From Bostrychus sinensis (taxonomy: Eukaryota; Chordata; Actinopteri; Gobiiformes; Eleotridae), in NCBI GenBank assembly GCA_020698575.1, contig CM036253.1, positions 3,400,455 through 3,464,454 of the forward strand: a stretch of 64,000 bases of DNA, written 5' to 3'. A model generated the notes under the pieces. It ran no database searches. It saw nothing but the letters and a program-made list of their open reading frames with translations, and was not told where the DNA came from. The number at the start of each line of letters is the position of its first letter. Position 1 is the first letter of the stretch. Shown here one piece after another: positions 11,791-23,206 of this stretch. Made by a program: the position numbers and the translations under genes.

Positions 11791-13063
11791 ATTGCACAAA
11801 ATTGAGGAATTATAAATAAAAATCTGGTCTTTGGAGCAATATAACCCTTTAAAAATTAGCTTAAATTTTGCACAAGTCTCAAATCAAATCACTTAAAAAA
11901 TATATTATTATTATCTAATATGAAATATTAAAGAAAATTAGGGATTTTTAAAAATATTTATAAACTGGTCAAAATGGGACCGACTGAACCTTAAAGAGTC
12001 CAGAACACACAAAAGGGATTCTGCACAAAACCCATGAAAAACGTTTGAAAAGCCATACAGAAAACGATTGAAGCACCTTTTTCTAAGGGAAAACTTGATC
12101 CCGGGACGATTGTAGAATTTTTGTAAAACTGTTGAGTGTCGTTTGAATCGAGTCTAAATGTTGTCGTTCAAAGGGACAGTTCTTCCAAAATCTGAGCCTC
12201 AGTAAAACACAAACATCCTAAAAATACAGAGAGCGGGAAATACAGGAGAAAACAGCAGTGGTGAAGGGGTTAAAATGCTTCTGGACTGATAAACTGACGA
12301 AGTTCATAAATGTAATTAATTAAAATAATCCTAGGGTTTTACGCAGAAGTGCTTTCTGTACCAAAGTGAATCTAAAGCAAGAGGATTAAAAAATAAATAA
12401 TCCAGAAGTTCCCATAGAATTACAGAGTTTTTGGGGCACGTGACACTTTTTATGCAAAACAAAACAGCAAATTTGACATCATTTTTCAGTGCATTTTAAT
12501 CATTTATTACCTCAGTTGGATATTTATAAATACTGTTGTGAATAAATGTACATAAAATCTGAAAAAATAAAAGCCAAGCTTTAAACCAGATCTAAAATTT
12601 TCAACACAAGATTTAAATAATTAAACCGGGTTTAAACCAGGATTTAACCAGGGACTAAGTTAGGTTTAAACTAAGCCTGGACTGGTGACTAAACCATGTT
12701 TAAAGCAGACATCTAAAATTTTTATTATGGGATTGAAATTTCCAAACAGAACCTAAAGTCCACACTCAGGGATGCACCTTATCGCCCCCTGGTGTAGCTC
12801 AGTGGAAAATACAAGAAAGTAGATCCATCTTTGTAACAAAACTGCCCAAAATCTAATCTGTGTCTAATCTAAAATATAAAGTTAAATAAACCCTGACTGG
12901 GTTTTATCAGTTCAGAAGCAGCTCTTTTATAATGAAATACTTTTACCACGGCTGAACTCTTCTGTTTGAGACAAAAGTTTCTTAAAGACACAGTTTAGTT
13001 TAGAAAAATATCCTTCGACCAAAGGAACAGAAACAGAATTGCTTTGGAAGAAATCAAAGTTAC

Positions 13064-13070
<7 letters not shown>
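11791..13070. other. AT-rich non-coding stretch
   Basis: No coding exon is supported. It holds scattered AATAAA motifs (for example near 12541) and a degenerate patch of the CTAAACCAGG motif family at about 12622-12712. The sequence AGGGATGCAC at about 12768 is matched in inverted form by GTGCATCCCT at about 13232, which could be ends of a hAT-like element, but no target duplication was seen. Confidence 0.5.

Positions 13071-13112
<42 letters not shown>
13071..13112. repeat. (AT)n microsatellite
   Basis: Uninterrupted AT dinucleotide run of 42 bp, directly followed by the AGTACT-rich inverted repeat at 13125. Confidence 0.95.
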
Positions 13113-13114
<2 letters not shown>

Positions 13115-13124
13115 AAGTACTCAG

Positions 13125-13166
13125 AAGTACTCAGATGGAAGTACTCGTACTTCCATCTGAGTACTT
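13125..13166. repeat. Perfect 20-bp inverted repeat (hairpin)
   Basis: Arms 13125-13144 (AAGTACTCAGATGGAAGTAC) and 13147-13166 are exact reverse complements separated by only two bases. A partial extra copy of the left arm (GGAAGTACTCAG) precedes it at 13113-13124. The following sequence (GATACCGAGTACTGATACAA) looks like part of a dispersed element. Confidence 0.9.
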
Positions 13167-16100
13167 GCTGATACCGAGTACTGATACAAGTACTTGCCGA
13201 GGGATTAGCTTCGTACAGTTACATGGTATCAGTGCATCCCTCATGAATATTTAGAAAATGTTTTTTTGACACAGACACAGTCACTCGAAATGTCACAAAA
13301 CGTTCTTCCAAAATCAAAGCCTTAATGAATCACAGAGGAATTTAATGTAACAGAAAAATACACAAAAATATTCTGCTCACATTTCCCAAACCAACCTTAA
13401 ATTTCAAAGACTTTCCTTTGAAAACGCAAAAAAAGCCCCAGATTTTATCACCTTTTGAGCCGAGACATGTTCAGCTCAACGAACTGTGGATCAGTTTTAG
13501 TTTTTTTTGGAGGGGGGATGGTGGGGGGTTAAGGTTAATTTTTGGCCAAACCAAATGGACAAATGAGGAAAATGGGACAGACACTTTTTATCTTTGTCCA
13601 GAAAAACGTTTGAGTCGTAACAAACAGGACGAGCTCAGAAAAACGTAAGGAAAGGAAACGAGGAAGCAAGGAAGGATCAAAGTGAACTGTGTTTAAATCT
13701 GAGCCTCTTTCAAAATGGACAACTTTTCTGTTTTTTTGGACTTCAAAATAAAAGTCTTTTTCTGGAAATAAAGGAAGAAACGCTTCAAAAATCTAACTTT
13801 TTTTTGTTCGAATTTTTGTGGATTTTTAAGGAAATTTAAAAATGACCTTTTTTTTAATGTAAATTGTATGGGGGAAAAAAAAAACGATACTTTTTCTTCG
13901 TTGGTGGAGTCGCGTCACAAACAGGATGTATTTCTTCTCTCGTTTTTGTTTTTGCTGTAAACGTTTGTAAAATACGACTCTGACAAACGATGGAAACAGG
14001 AGGAAATGTAAAAATCTGTCGTCGTTTGCATCGAGGTCTGACGCCGGTGAACCGCCCACGACACAAACGGAGCGACAGCTTTTGAAAGAAGAGAAAATAC
14101 TTTAGAGCGCTAACGTGTGCTAATGCTAACGGTATTCTGTGTTGGAGCTCTTACGACAAGAAAAACTTTCAGGACTGAACCAGGACTGAACCTGCATTAC
14201 GTCGACAGCAGAAGCAACCGTTCACATTAGCTCACGTTAGAACCCTCAGATACATTTCCTTCTTTATTTAACGGTAAAACGATTAAAGGTCCTGGTCTCG
14301 GTCTTGTGGGCGGGTTTCTCACCGCTCAGACGTCAGACGCTCTGCAGACGACAGAAAACTGAAAACCCATCGCGGAGAAGTCAGGAGAAACGCCAACAGG
14401 ACGAACTTCTGCTGTAGATATATTTGGACGGGACTTTTTCCTCACAAACCGTTTTCTTCAAGTGGCCTTTATTTCCAATGAGTTTTTTATTTTTTGTCAT
14501 ACTTTTATTTTGAAAAGACTCTGAATGTGAACATTTTTACTCACGTATGTTGTTTCCTGTACAGTTTTTATCAGAAAAAGGGTTAAATTTCTTTCAGACC
14601 TCAAACACAGATACCTCCGCTGCCGCTAAAACACAGCCACACGCTCAATGCCGCTTTTATTCTGAAATATAAGCTTGTTTATTAACACTTTTCTACTTCC
14701 CCTACTCTAGAAAATCTCTAAATCTTACAGACAAAAGCCGTAAAGTGTTAGTAGTTGGACTGTTGCGGCTGAAACGTCATAATCACCTCCTCTCTCTCAG
14801 AACCAGCATTACCTCCTTCAGCAGACCACACTTTAAACTGGACAGATGCTGACCAGGAGCATCCCAGAAGAGTTGCCTGCAGTTTGGGAGAAGTTCAGAC
14901 CCAGAGTGTCCCGCCGTTTAACAGTCCAGCTTCTAACCTCGCTATAACTCTGGTTTTCTCGTGTATTTGGAACCAGACAAACCCCAGACGTGGCTTTTCC
15001 ACAGCTCTCCACGAACTCAACAGGAACAGAACACGTTTAGTTTTCGTTGGTTCTACTTGTTTCATAGCGTTCGTATCAGACATAGTGAAACCGCCGATTT
15101 TAACTTTTTTATTGTGATTCTTTAGCTCTGCGTCGCCTTTGCATTTCTAGATTTTAAATGTTTTATTTTTGTAGCTTCTCTTAAAAGTTTAACGTAAAGC
15201 AATATGAAGCCAAATAAACTCAAGAAAACTGATCAAAATGACAGGAAAAGTAACGTCTGAGAGTTCACAGTGAGTCTGAAGCACAATATGGTTTTATTTA
15301 CTTTTTACTGTGAGACGAACAGAAGCCACCTCCTGCAGCCGCGCTCTGGAGACACTAACCACTCTGCCGACGGCAGCTGCTGTCAAACAGGGGAAGCTCA
15401 TTTAACATTTAATCCTTGGCTAACTAGCAGCTAGTTTCCCTGCAGCATTGATACTGAATGAACTAACAAACCAAACCCTATCGACGCAAAATCAACAAAC
15501 CCCGCGAGTTCAGCGCTGACCCTGCAACTTTGTCCAAACTCCACAACTTTTCCGCAACTTTGGCCAAATATCTCTGAGGTTTTTCTTTAAAGCTGCCTCA
15601 GTGCTGCACCTCCCGCTGTCTGTGGGTGCTTTCTACTTTTGTCTGGTGTCGCTGTGAAAAGCTGTCTGCGTTGCCATGGTGATAGTTTCCTAAAAAGTTG
15701 AATGGGCAGCGTATTTAGACAACAATGAAGTCTGAGGTCATTGTTCTTTAAACGTTAATGTTGCAGGCTAATAATCTTCCTGAAAACCTACAGCACAGCA
15801 AACTTCCTCTGTTTTTAATGACTGATGTTCTCCAGCACACAACAGGAATCATTAGAGAAGATCTGAGAGGAACACAATCAGAATCAGCTGCAGGAGCCCA
15901 AAAAAAAACAGCCTAATAACAGCAATATCATTTTAAAAAGTAGATACACTTGGCCTGTTCAAATACAGGTATTTTTAATTAGATTATTACACCTCACTTA
16001 TGTTTAAAAACAGATTTTGTTAGATTTTAAAAAGAAGCTCAAGTAACAGAGTATTATTGTCACCTCTGGTACTTTTTACCTGTGAATTATAGACAAAAAA

Positions 16101-17861
16101 TAATCGCAACTTTTAAGAAAATCCCCCCCAAAATCAGGCATTTTAGCAACAATCACAAAAATTGCCCGTGAAATCCTGGAGGAACTGTCTAATGATTAGC
16201 TTTGTTTATTTACAGTGTAACCAACACACAAACGAGATCGGACACCATTAAACCTGAGTAAAAAGTGTTTATATAGGTAACGTCCTTACTCGCGGTTGAA
16301 GTAATCTCCAAATGAGCAGGAGCTCGTGATCAGAGGCAAACGTGGCTTTATTTTGCCTGTAGCTCTGTGCACGCGGCGTTATCGCATCAACTCATGACTT
16401 CCATCGTTAACTCTGTACTTTCCTGTGAACGTGGCCTCCACAGTTGCCTCTGGTCAGATTCACACTCGCTACGCACTCGGTGTTTACCGGGGGTTGAAAA
16501 GATCCAAGAACTGCATTAAACAACAACAACAACAAAACATTCCCATGTGTTGCAGATTGCGTCGAGCCTTTACTGAAGTACAAATGTGTTTTAATGTGGA
16601 TAAAAACATCTTCAAACTCACTGTGAACCAAATGCGATCTTTAAAATCCTGTCAGGTTTATGAGGAAAACTCGCTTCACCAAAAGAATATAAAGTTTCAA
16701 AATTCACCAGAACCTGATAACCCTTTGTTATTAACTCTTAAAACATAACATAAAAATTCATTCTTCCATTTATTTGTTGTTAAAAACTTCTGAAAGTGGA
16801 ATGAAAACAGGAAAACAGGGAACCGATGCTTTGTATAATTGTGTTTTGTTTTGTTTTTACTTTTGGCTTTTTGGCTGCTTTGAGAACTTCTGATCCGCTT
16901 CTGCTGCGTTCTGCCTCGACGTCGTACCTCATCGTGTTCCACACAGACCTCAGTACCTCATGTGTTTTTAAAAAGATTTTAATGTTCTTTGTGGATGCGT
17001 CTCAGTGGCTCTAGTCAAAGTGAAAACCGCACAAGTTTATTACTAAAGCAGAAGCTCAGGACCGAGTTCGTGATAAACTCTGACCTGGCTGCAGACACAC
17101 GGATATTTTTGTTTTGTTTTTTGCTGTTGTTAAAATCTTCGTATACTTGTAGCTAATGGCGCTGTGATGCAGGGAGGATCTGATGTTCCAGGACCATCGG
17201 CACAGAGAACGGATGTAGTATAAGCTCTGGATGTGATTGTATTCCCCTAGAGGACACTGGAGATATTGCAGTGGAAAAATCCCCTGCGGCCCAGAAAGGA
17301 TTTTCACACAAACTGCAGTAAAAACAAACGGCTGTAGGGGGCGTAACCGGGGCTCGACATTAGCACTCGCCAACCGCACAAACGCTGGTAGATTTCTGTT
17401 TTGGCTCGTAGCACTTTTATAAGCTCTGTTCACACAGGATCAGGTTTACCCAGGGACCTCCAGCAGTTTGTAATAATCACTGATGTCGTCTGTGACACAT
17501 CTGAGAAAATGAAGGATGTTGTATCGTTTATTCTTTATTTTGTAGCGCTGTAGTCGACCGAAATTATGCCCAGTGCAGTGAGTAACCGACCGAAATCGAC
17601 CAAAAGTTATGTGGGGGACTTAGCAAAGTCTTAGACAAACAAGAGGTGATGCAATATTTACAAAAAATAACTGTATAATATGTTTTCTAAAAATTATATA
17701 TTCTGCCTTAAATAAAATGAAAAGTAAAAGTTATAAAGTAATGAATGAGACCAGCTTTATTGATCTAAAGACTGGATCCAACTCAGCAACCAGAGGCTGT
17801 CAGCCCTACTGCTTTAATATCATGGACTTTTTCTCCTAAAAAGCCTAAGTCTGCTAAAAAG
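13167..17861. other. Non-coding, no recognised gene
   Basis: About 4.7 kb of AT-rich unique sequence. Open frames here are short and lack splice or protein-family support. A tiny CTGAACCAGGA patch (about 14171-14191) belongs to the 11-bp motif family. A TAGTCGACCGAAATTA stretch near 17550 may be a degraded DNA-transposon end. Nothing else is identifiable by eye. Confidence 0.4.
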
Positions 17862-17863
17862 TA

Positions 17864-18623
17864 ACGTATTTCCTGGACTATAAGTGGCTCCGGAGTATAA
17901 GAGGCACAAGCCAAAAAATGCATAATGAAGAAGAAAAAAACGTATATAAGTCGCACTGGACTATAAGTCACATTTTTTGGGGGAAATTTATTTAACAAAA
18001 TCCGACACCAAGAACAGACATTTCATGTTGAAAGGCAAGTTATAGTAATAATAGAATAGAGAACAACAGCTGAATAGGTGTGCGCTATGCTAACGTAACA
18101 CATTGATGGTTATTCAGCTACATGAAGCATAAACAACGAACTGAATAGGTGTCTCGTATGTTAACGTAATATATTAACAGTTATTCACATAACTATAGCA
18201 TAAAGAACATAATATAACAAGTTCACCAAACTCACCATCTCACTCCTAATCGCTAAATCCTTTAAATTCTTCATCCTCGGTGTCGCTTCTGAACAACTCC
18301 GCCAACTCCGGAGGTAGACGAAGCGCCGCTTCCTCCTCTGCGTGGCTGTCGTCAGACTCAGCATCAGTTCCATTTCCAATTATTCCGCTCTTTCTCAGTT
18401 GTCTTTATAGCCTAAGTTGTTAGTGGTAATGTTTACATTTTAAATTGTCAGTGGTACAGGTGCAGCAGATGCTGGGACACAAGCCTAGAGCGCCCTCTGG
18501 CGGCTGTCAGTGTGAAAATAACCAACACCTGAAATATTTGAATATATAAGTCACACCTGAGTATACGTCGCACCCTGAGCCAGACGATGGAAAAAAGTGC
18601 GACTTATAGTCCAGGAAATACAG
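17864..18623. mobile_element. Non-autonomous Tc1/mariner-superfamily element, pogo-like
   Basis: A 760-bp element with terminal inverted repeats. GTATTTCCTGGACTATAAGT at 17866-17885 is exactly matched in reverse complement at 18602-18621, and TA dinucleotides flank both ends (17862-17863 and 18624-18625), as expected for TA-target transposons. Sub-terminal sequences near both ends repeat the 'ATAAGTCGCAC' theme. Inside is a roughly 70-bp direct duplication (about 18066-18205, containing GAATAGGTGT and GCTAACGTAA). On the minus strand it carries the C-terminal remnant of a pogo-like transposase (18246-18404). This is a deleted copy, not able to encode a full transposase. Confidence 0.8.
18246..18404 (-). 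pseudogene. C-terminal fragment of pogo-like DDE transposase
   Basis: Read on the minus strand, the frame after an in-frame TAA (18405-18407) gives about 52 codons ending in TAG at 18246-18248. Recognisable parts are RKSGIIG followed by an acidic stretch with ESDDSHAEEE, then LPPELAELFRSDTEDEEF and a terminal GFSD. This order (RK-GIIG, acidic spacer, ELF-SDTE-EEF at the very end) is characteristic of the tail of pogo/Tigger-type transposases in fish genomes. The catalytic DDE core and the DNA-binding domain are missing, so it is a remnant. Its position inside a TA-flanked terminal-inverted-repeat element agrees with this assignment. Confidence 0.7.
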
Positions 18624-18625
18624 TA

Positions 18626-21540
18626 AGTGTTTATTGTTTGTGACGTCACTGCTCGTCATCTTCAACCCACTGCTCAGAAACAAACAACAACAACAACAAT
18701 GGTCCTGGAGTGTCAGCCGCACACAGAGGTCAGATTTCTGCCGTGCTCCTGCAGACCGACAAACGTTTCCGTAAAACCAAAATAAAGCTTTGTAACCACT
18801 GTTGGTAGAGACGTTCTCACAGTTTTGGGTCAAAGTCCAAAAGTGTCCTTCCTGTGGACACTTGTGTTCCTCGTGTCTCTGTCCTGAGCTTCTCGTTTCC
18901 GTTACCTTTTTTACGAAGCAGAAACGCACACATTTCACTTGCACATATCTCTGTGTGGTTCTCACAGACTCCTCACACCGCTCTGCACTTTTTTTAACGG
19001 CTGCGACAGAAATAAACCGTGCTTTTTTTTTCTCATATCCTTTTTTACTGGAGTTGTTGTGGTTTCCTCAGACTGTACTGTATCAGGAGCTGTTACCGCG
19101 GGTGTTTTAATTCTACGGTTTATTTCTGGAAATGGCAGCGTCGTCTCGTGACCTCTTTAGAATCCTCCTGTCTCTGTTTACAAAGCCACAGCTCAGGGGA
19201 CGCAGCCCGGACAAGGAAGAATTCTATCAAACGTTTCGGTTCAGTGTTTAATGTTGTAAAGACACAAAAGCTTTTCACAGCAAGTACCAACTCAGAGAAT
19301 GTTTGGCTTTACAAGAACTGTCTTTAACTGACTTAGATGAGCCTAAACCAGGACTTAACCAGACCTTAACCAGTAGGAAAAAATCAGAACAAAACCAGGA
19401 CTAAACCAAAATTAAGCAAGAACTTAACCAGACCCAAACCTGGATGAAAGCAGGTTTATCTCCTACCGCCCTGACCCTAAGCACAAAAAAAGGCACCAAT
19501 AAAGACTGCCATAGAAAACATTTCTAATGGTCAATAATTCCATTTTTTTTTATGTTTACAATGATTAACTTCAGTCCTCATCACACACAGCAAACATTAA
19601 CTGTGTTTATGAAAGTTAAGTTAAATTCCAGTTTGTGTGGTGCAGACACATCCAGCACAAACCTCTGCCTCTGCTCAGTCTGGGACCTTTTTCTACTTTG
19701 CCCTGATGTGCACATCTCTGTAAGAACTACATTTTGGATTTGTGCTCACGCAAACACAAACAAACTCATTTCTCAACAAACACTTTCACACCAATTTATG
19801 ACAAAAACTCACCCAAATTATTTTAGTTCAAACATGTTTTTATTTTCCTTGTAGGCTTGATCATTTATACAAACACTAATGTAGCCATCTCCACATTTAT
19901 ACCTCTGTCTGCCATATATGGGCAAATGGCGCCACCTAGGGAAAAAACAATAGAAACTAAAATTCCAATCCCTCACGATCATGAATCCATGAAATACTTG
20001 ATAAAAATGTGAAATTATATTGCAGTGACAGTGTAGAATAAAAATGTTGTTTTAATGGAAGTCAATGGCACAAAAAATGTCTTAGAGGTAAAGGTGGCAC
20101 TGGTTTTAGACACATTTTTAAGAGGATTTAAAACCAAAAAAATCCTGAAAATTCATCCAAAAATCCACACCTGAGGCAAAATCTATGCCGTTTGAATGAA
20201 CACAGCAAAGGTTATCTACAAAAAACTGCTGCAAAACATCAGAAACTGTCTCAGAGCTGCAGGAGCGGTAAACCAGGACTTAATGACATCTAAATCAAAT
20301 CTAAACCAGGTCTAAACCAGAGCAAAGCTAGGACTAAACCAGAACTTAACCAGTACAAAAACAGGACTAAACCTGGACTAAATCAGATATAAACAGAACC
20401 AAAAACTGTCTCTAAATTAAAATAAATCAGGACTTGAACTGCAGTACCACCATAGGGACCTGTACCACAGCTTGAGAACCTGCCTCAGCTGTACCGTTGT
20501 TCGTACATTTACCTCACGGCTCGGCGCGCACACCTTTAACCCGGCTGTGTCCCTGGGCTCCTCGCTCTAAAGGGGGCGTCTCCTCATTTCATCGTTACCT
20601 TGCGTTGTTTTTATGCGTCATGTAGCGCGCGCCACTGAGACGCATCCAGACCCGCGACTCCTCACTCTCTCGGACGATCATCGGACAAAAAAAAAACGTG
20701 CGACCGATTTGTTAAAAAATATATCAACAACGACCGCGCGGCTCGTTCGATGGAAAACTTAACGGCAGTTAAAAAAATAAATAAAAAGGAAGAAAGAAGG
20801 GAATCAGTGGCAGTAACGGAAAAGAGGGACCTTATTTTGAAAAGGCACCACTTCATAATAAAAGGACTCTGGAAGTTATTAGTATTTTTTAATATCTCCA
20901 TTTATCCGGGCTTAGGACCAGCTCAAAGAGTACACTTTAGAAAATATACGAGTTTATATTAAAACTCTTTAAATGGTTCCTGATTCATTCTGAGGTGAAA
21001 TTATTGTGAAGTGGCCCCAAAAATACAAAATAAAAAGGTTTCAAGTGATTTTTTTTTTTTTTTAATGGGGTTGCTTTTAATTGAACTTGAGGCTCGTGGA
21101 GTTCCTCAGGGAACAGTCCACGCTCCTCTCACATTTCTGGGGAAAAAGGGGTTTTAAGAAAAATTTTAATGTTTTTTTTTTAGTAGTGAATGTTTTCTTT
21201 TCTATGTGAGATTTCCTGTACAAAGCTTCCCCTGTAAATGAACTGCGTTTGTCCTAAGTTCATCTCACTGTTTTTGATTTAGTTTTTTTTTTTTTTTTTT
21301 GATTTAATGCAATACTTTTGATAGAAGTGTGCCCTTTTTGTAATTCAGCACTCTGAAAACCTGTACATGTGCGAAGTGCTGGACGATATCACACGACCAC
21401 AGAGTTTTTGTCAACGTGACGTGATGGAAAAATATAAACTCGGGACGTTTTATGTGAACTAGTTTTGAGTTTGCGGTCGACCTGATTCTGATGCATTTAG
21501 AGACAAGCGGCGGATCCACTGAAAGAACTGTAAAGAAGGT
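18626..21540. other. Non-coding stretch with degenerate 11-bp motif patches and a CpG cluster
   Basis: No coding exon is supported. Patches of the CTAAACCAGGA motif family occur at about 19336-19445 and 20270-20410. A CpG-rich patch at about 20515-20760 (GGCTCGGCGCGCAC, GTAGCGCGCGCCACTGAGACG) may be a promoter, but no credible first exon follows it. Poly-T tracts lie near 21050 and 21285. Confidence 0.4.
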
Positions 21541-21613
21541 AAAACAAGGCGGTCATCTGGACACGGTTTGGTTTCAGAGGTTTGTCTTCTTGTCCAGATG
21601 ACCGCCTTGTTTT
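21541..21613. repeat. Perfect 23-bp inverted repeat with 27-nt loop
   Basis: Arms 21541-21563 and 21591-21613 are exact reverse complements (core CAAGGCGGTCATCTGGACA). The transcript would fold into a stable hairpin on either strand. It could be a tiny MITE or a pre-miRNA-like stem; nothing in the sequence decides between these. Confidence 0.9.
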
Positions 21614-21924
21614 TTCCCCGGATGACTGAGAAGCTACACAGACTTCTGCTGAAAGAGAATGTGTTGATTTTTTGGTAGCATTCGTTCAGGAACCGCCCTG
21701 GATGTGTCGGTGACAGATGACAGACCTGTGCTGACTGCAGTTTACCGTCTCGTGGCTAACTCCAGCCTTTTGACAGGAAAACTGAAAATGATCCATCAGA
21801 GCCAGGAATCCTTCGAACTGCTCTGTGTAGTGCTGGTTGCCAAAATATAACAATAAATGCATATTTTCTATGTATTTTGTCTGAAAACTGCATCCCAGCA
21901 CCAGCCACAAGCATAAAAAATAGA

Positions 21925-22290
21925 CTTTTTTGATGTATTTGTACTTTACTTGAGTAAATTTAAAAAGGGGTACTTTTACTTTTACTCCACTAAATTTATG
22001 AGTTGGTTTGAAGTAAAAAGGATTCTGAGTTTTGGTTTAAAATCCTGTGTTTTTGTCTCATTGTAGTACACGCAGTACTTCAATATAACAGCTGCAGTAA
22101 AGTAGTACTGCTTTGGAAACAGAATAATAAAGACAGGAGACATTTTACTTGAGTAAATTTTTGCTCTGTTATCTGTACTTTTACTTAAGTACAGCAGCAG
22201 TAGTCGTAGTAACAGCAGTAGTCGTAGTACGCTCTGCTGTGCCTGTACAAAAAACAACTACTCAAAAGTAAATCGTACTTAAGCGAAGTT
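21925..22290. mobile_element. Dispersed fish repeat (TACTTTTACTTGAGTAAAT type)
   Basis: Contains several copies of TACTT(G/A)AGTAA and TACTTTTACTTTTACTCCAC, a pattern I recognise as a common teleost interspersed repeat. Class and exact ends are not determined. CAGCAGTAGTCGTAGTA is duplicated at about 22196-22230. Confidence 0.45.
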
Positions 22291-23145
<855 letters not shown>

Positions 23146-23206
23146 AGAACAAAAACGGCAAGATTAGGCAAGAAAAACATAAATTAGTAAAGTTTATTAC
23201 AGTGTG

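Noticed and set aside
12790..12812. TAGCTCAGTGG, similar to a tRNA A box (possible SINE head)
   Set aside because: No B box (GGTTCGAAnCC) at a suitable distance and no tRNA-like fold.
12768..13242. AGGGATGCAC ... GTGCATCCCT as ends of one hAT element
   Set aside because: Only 10 bp of inverted match and no 8-bp target duplication, so not called as a mobile element.
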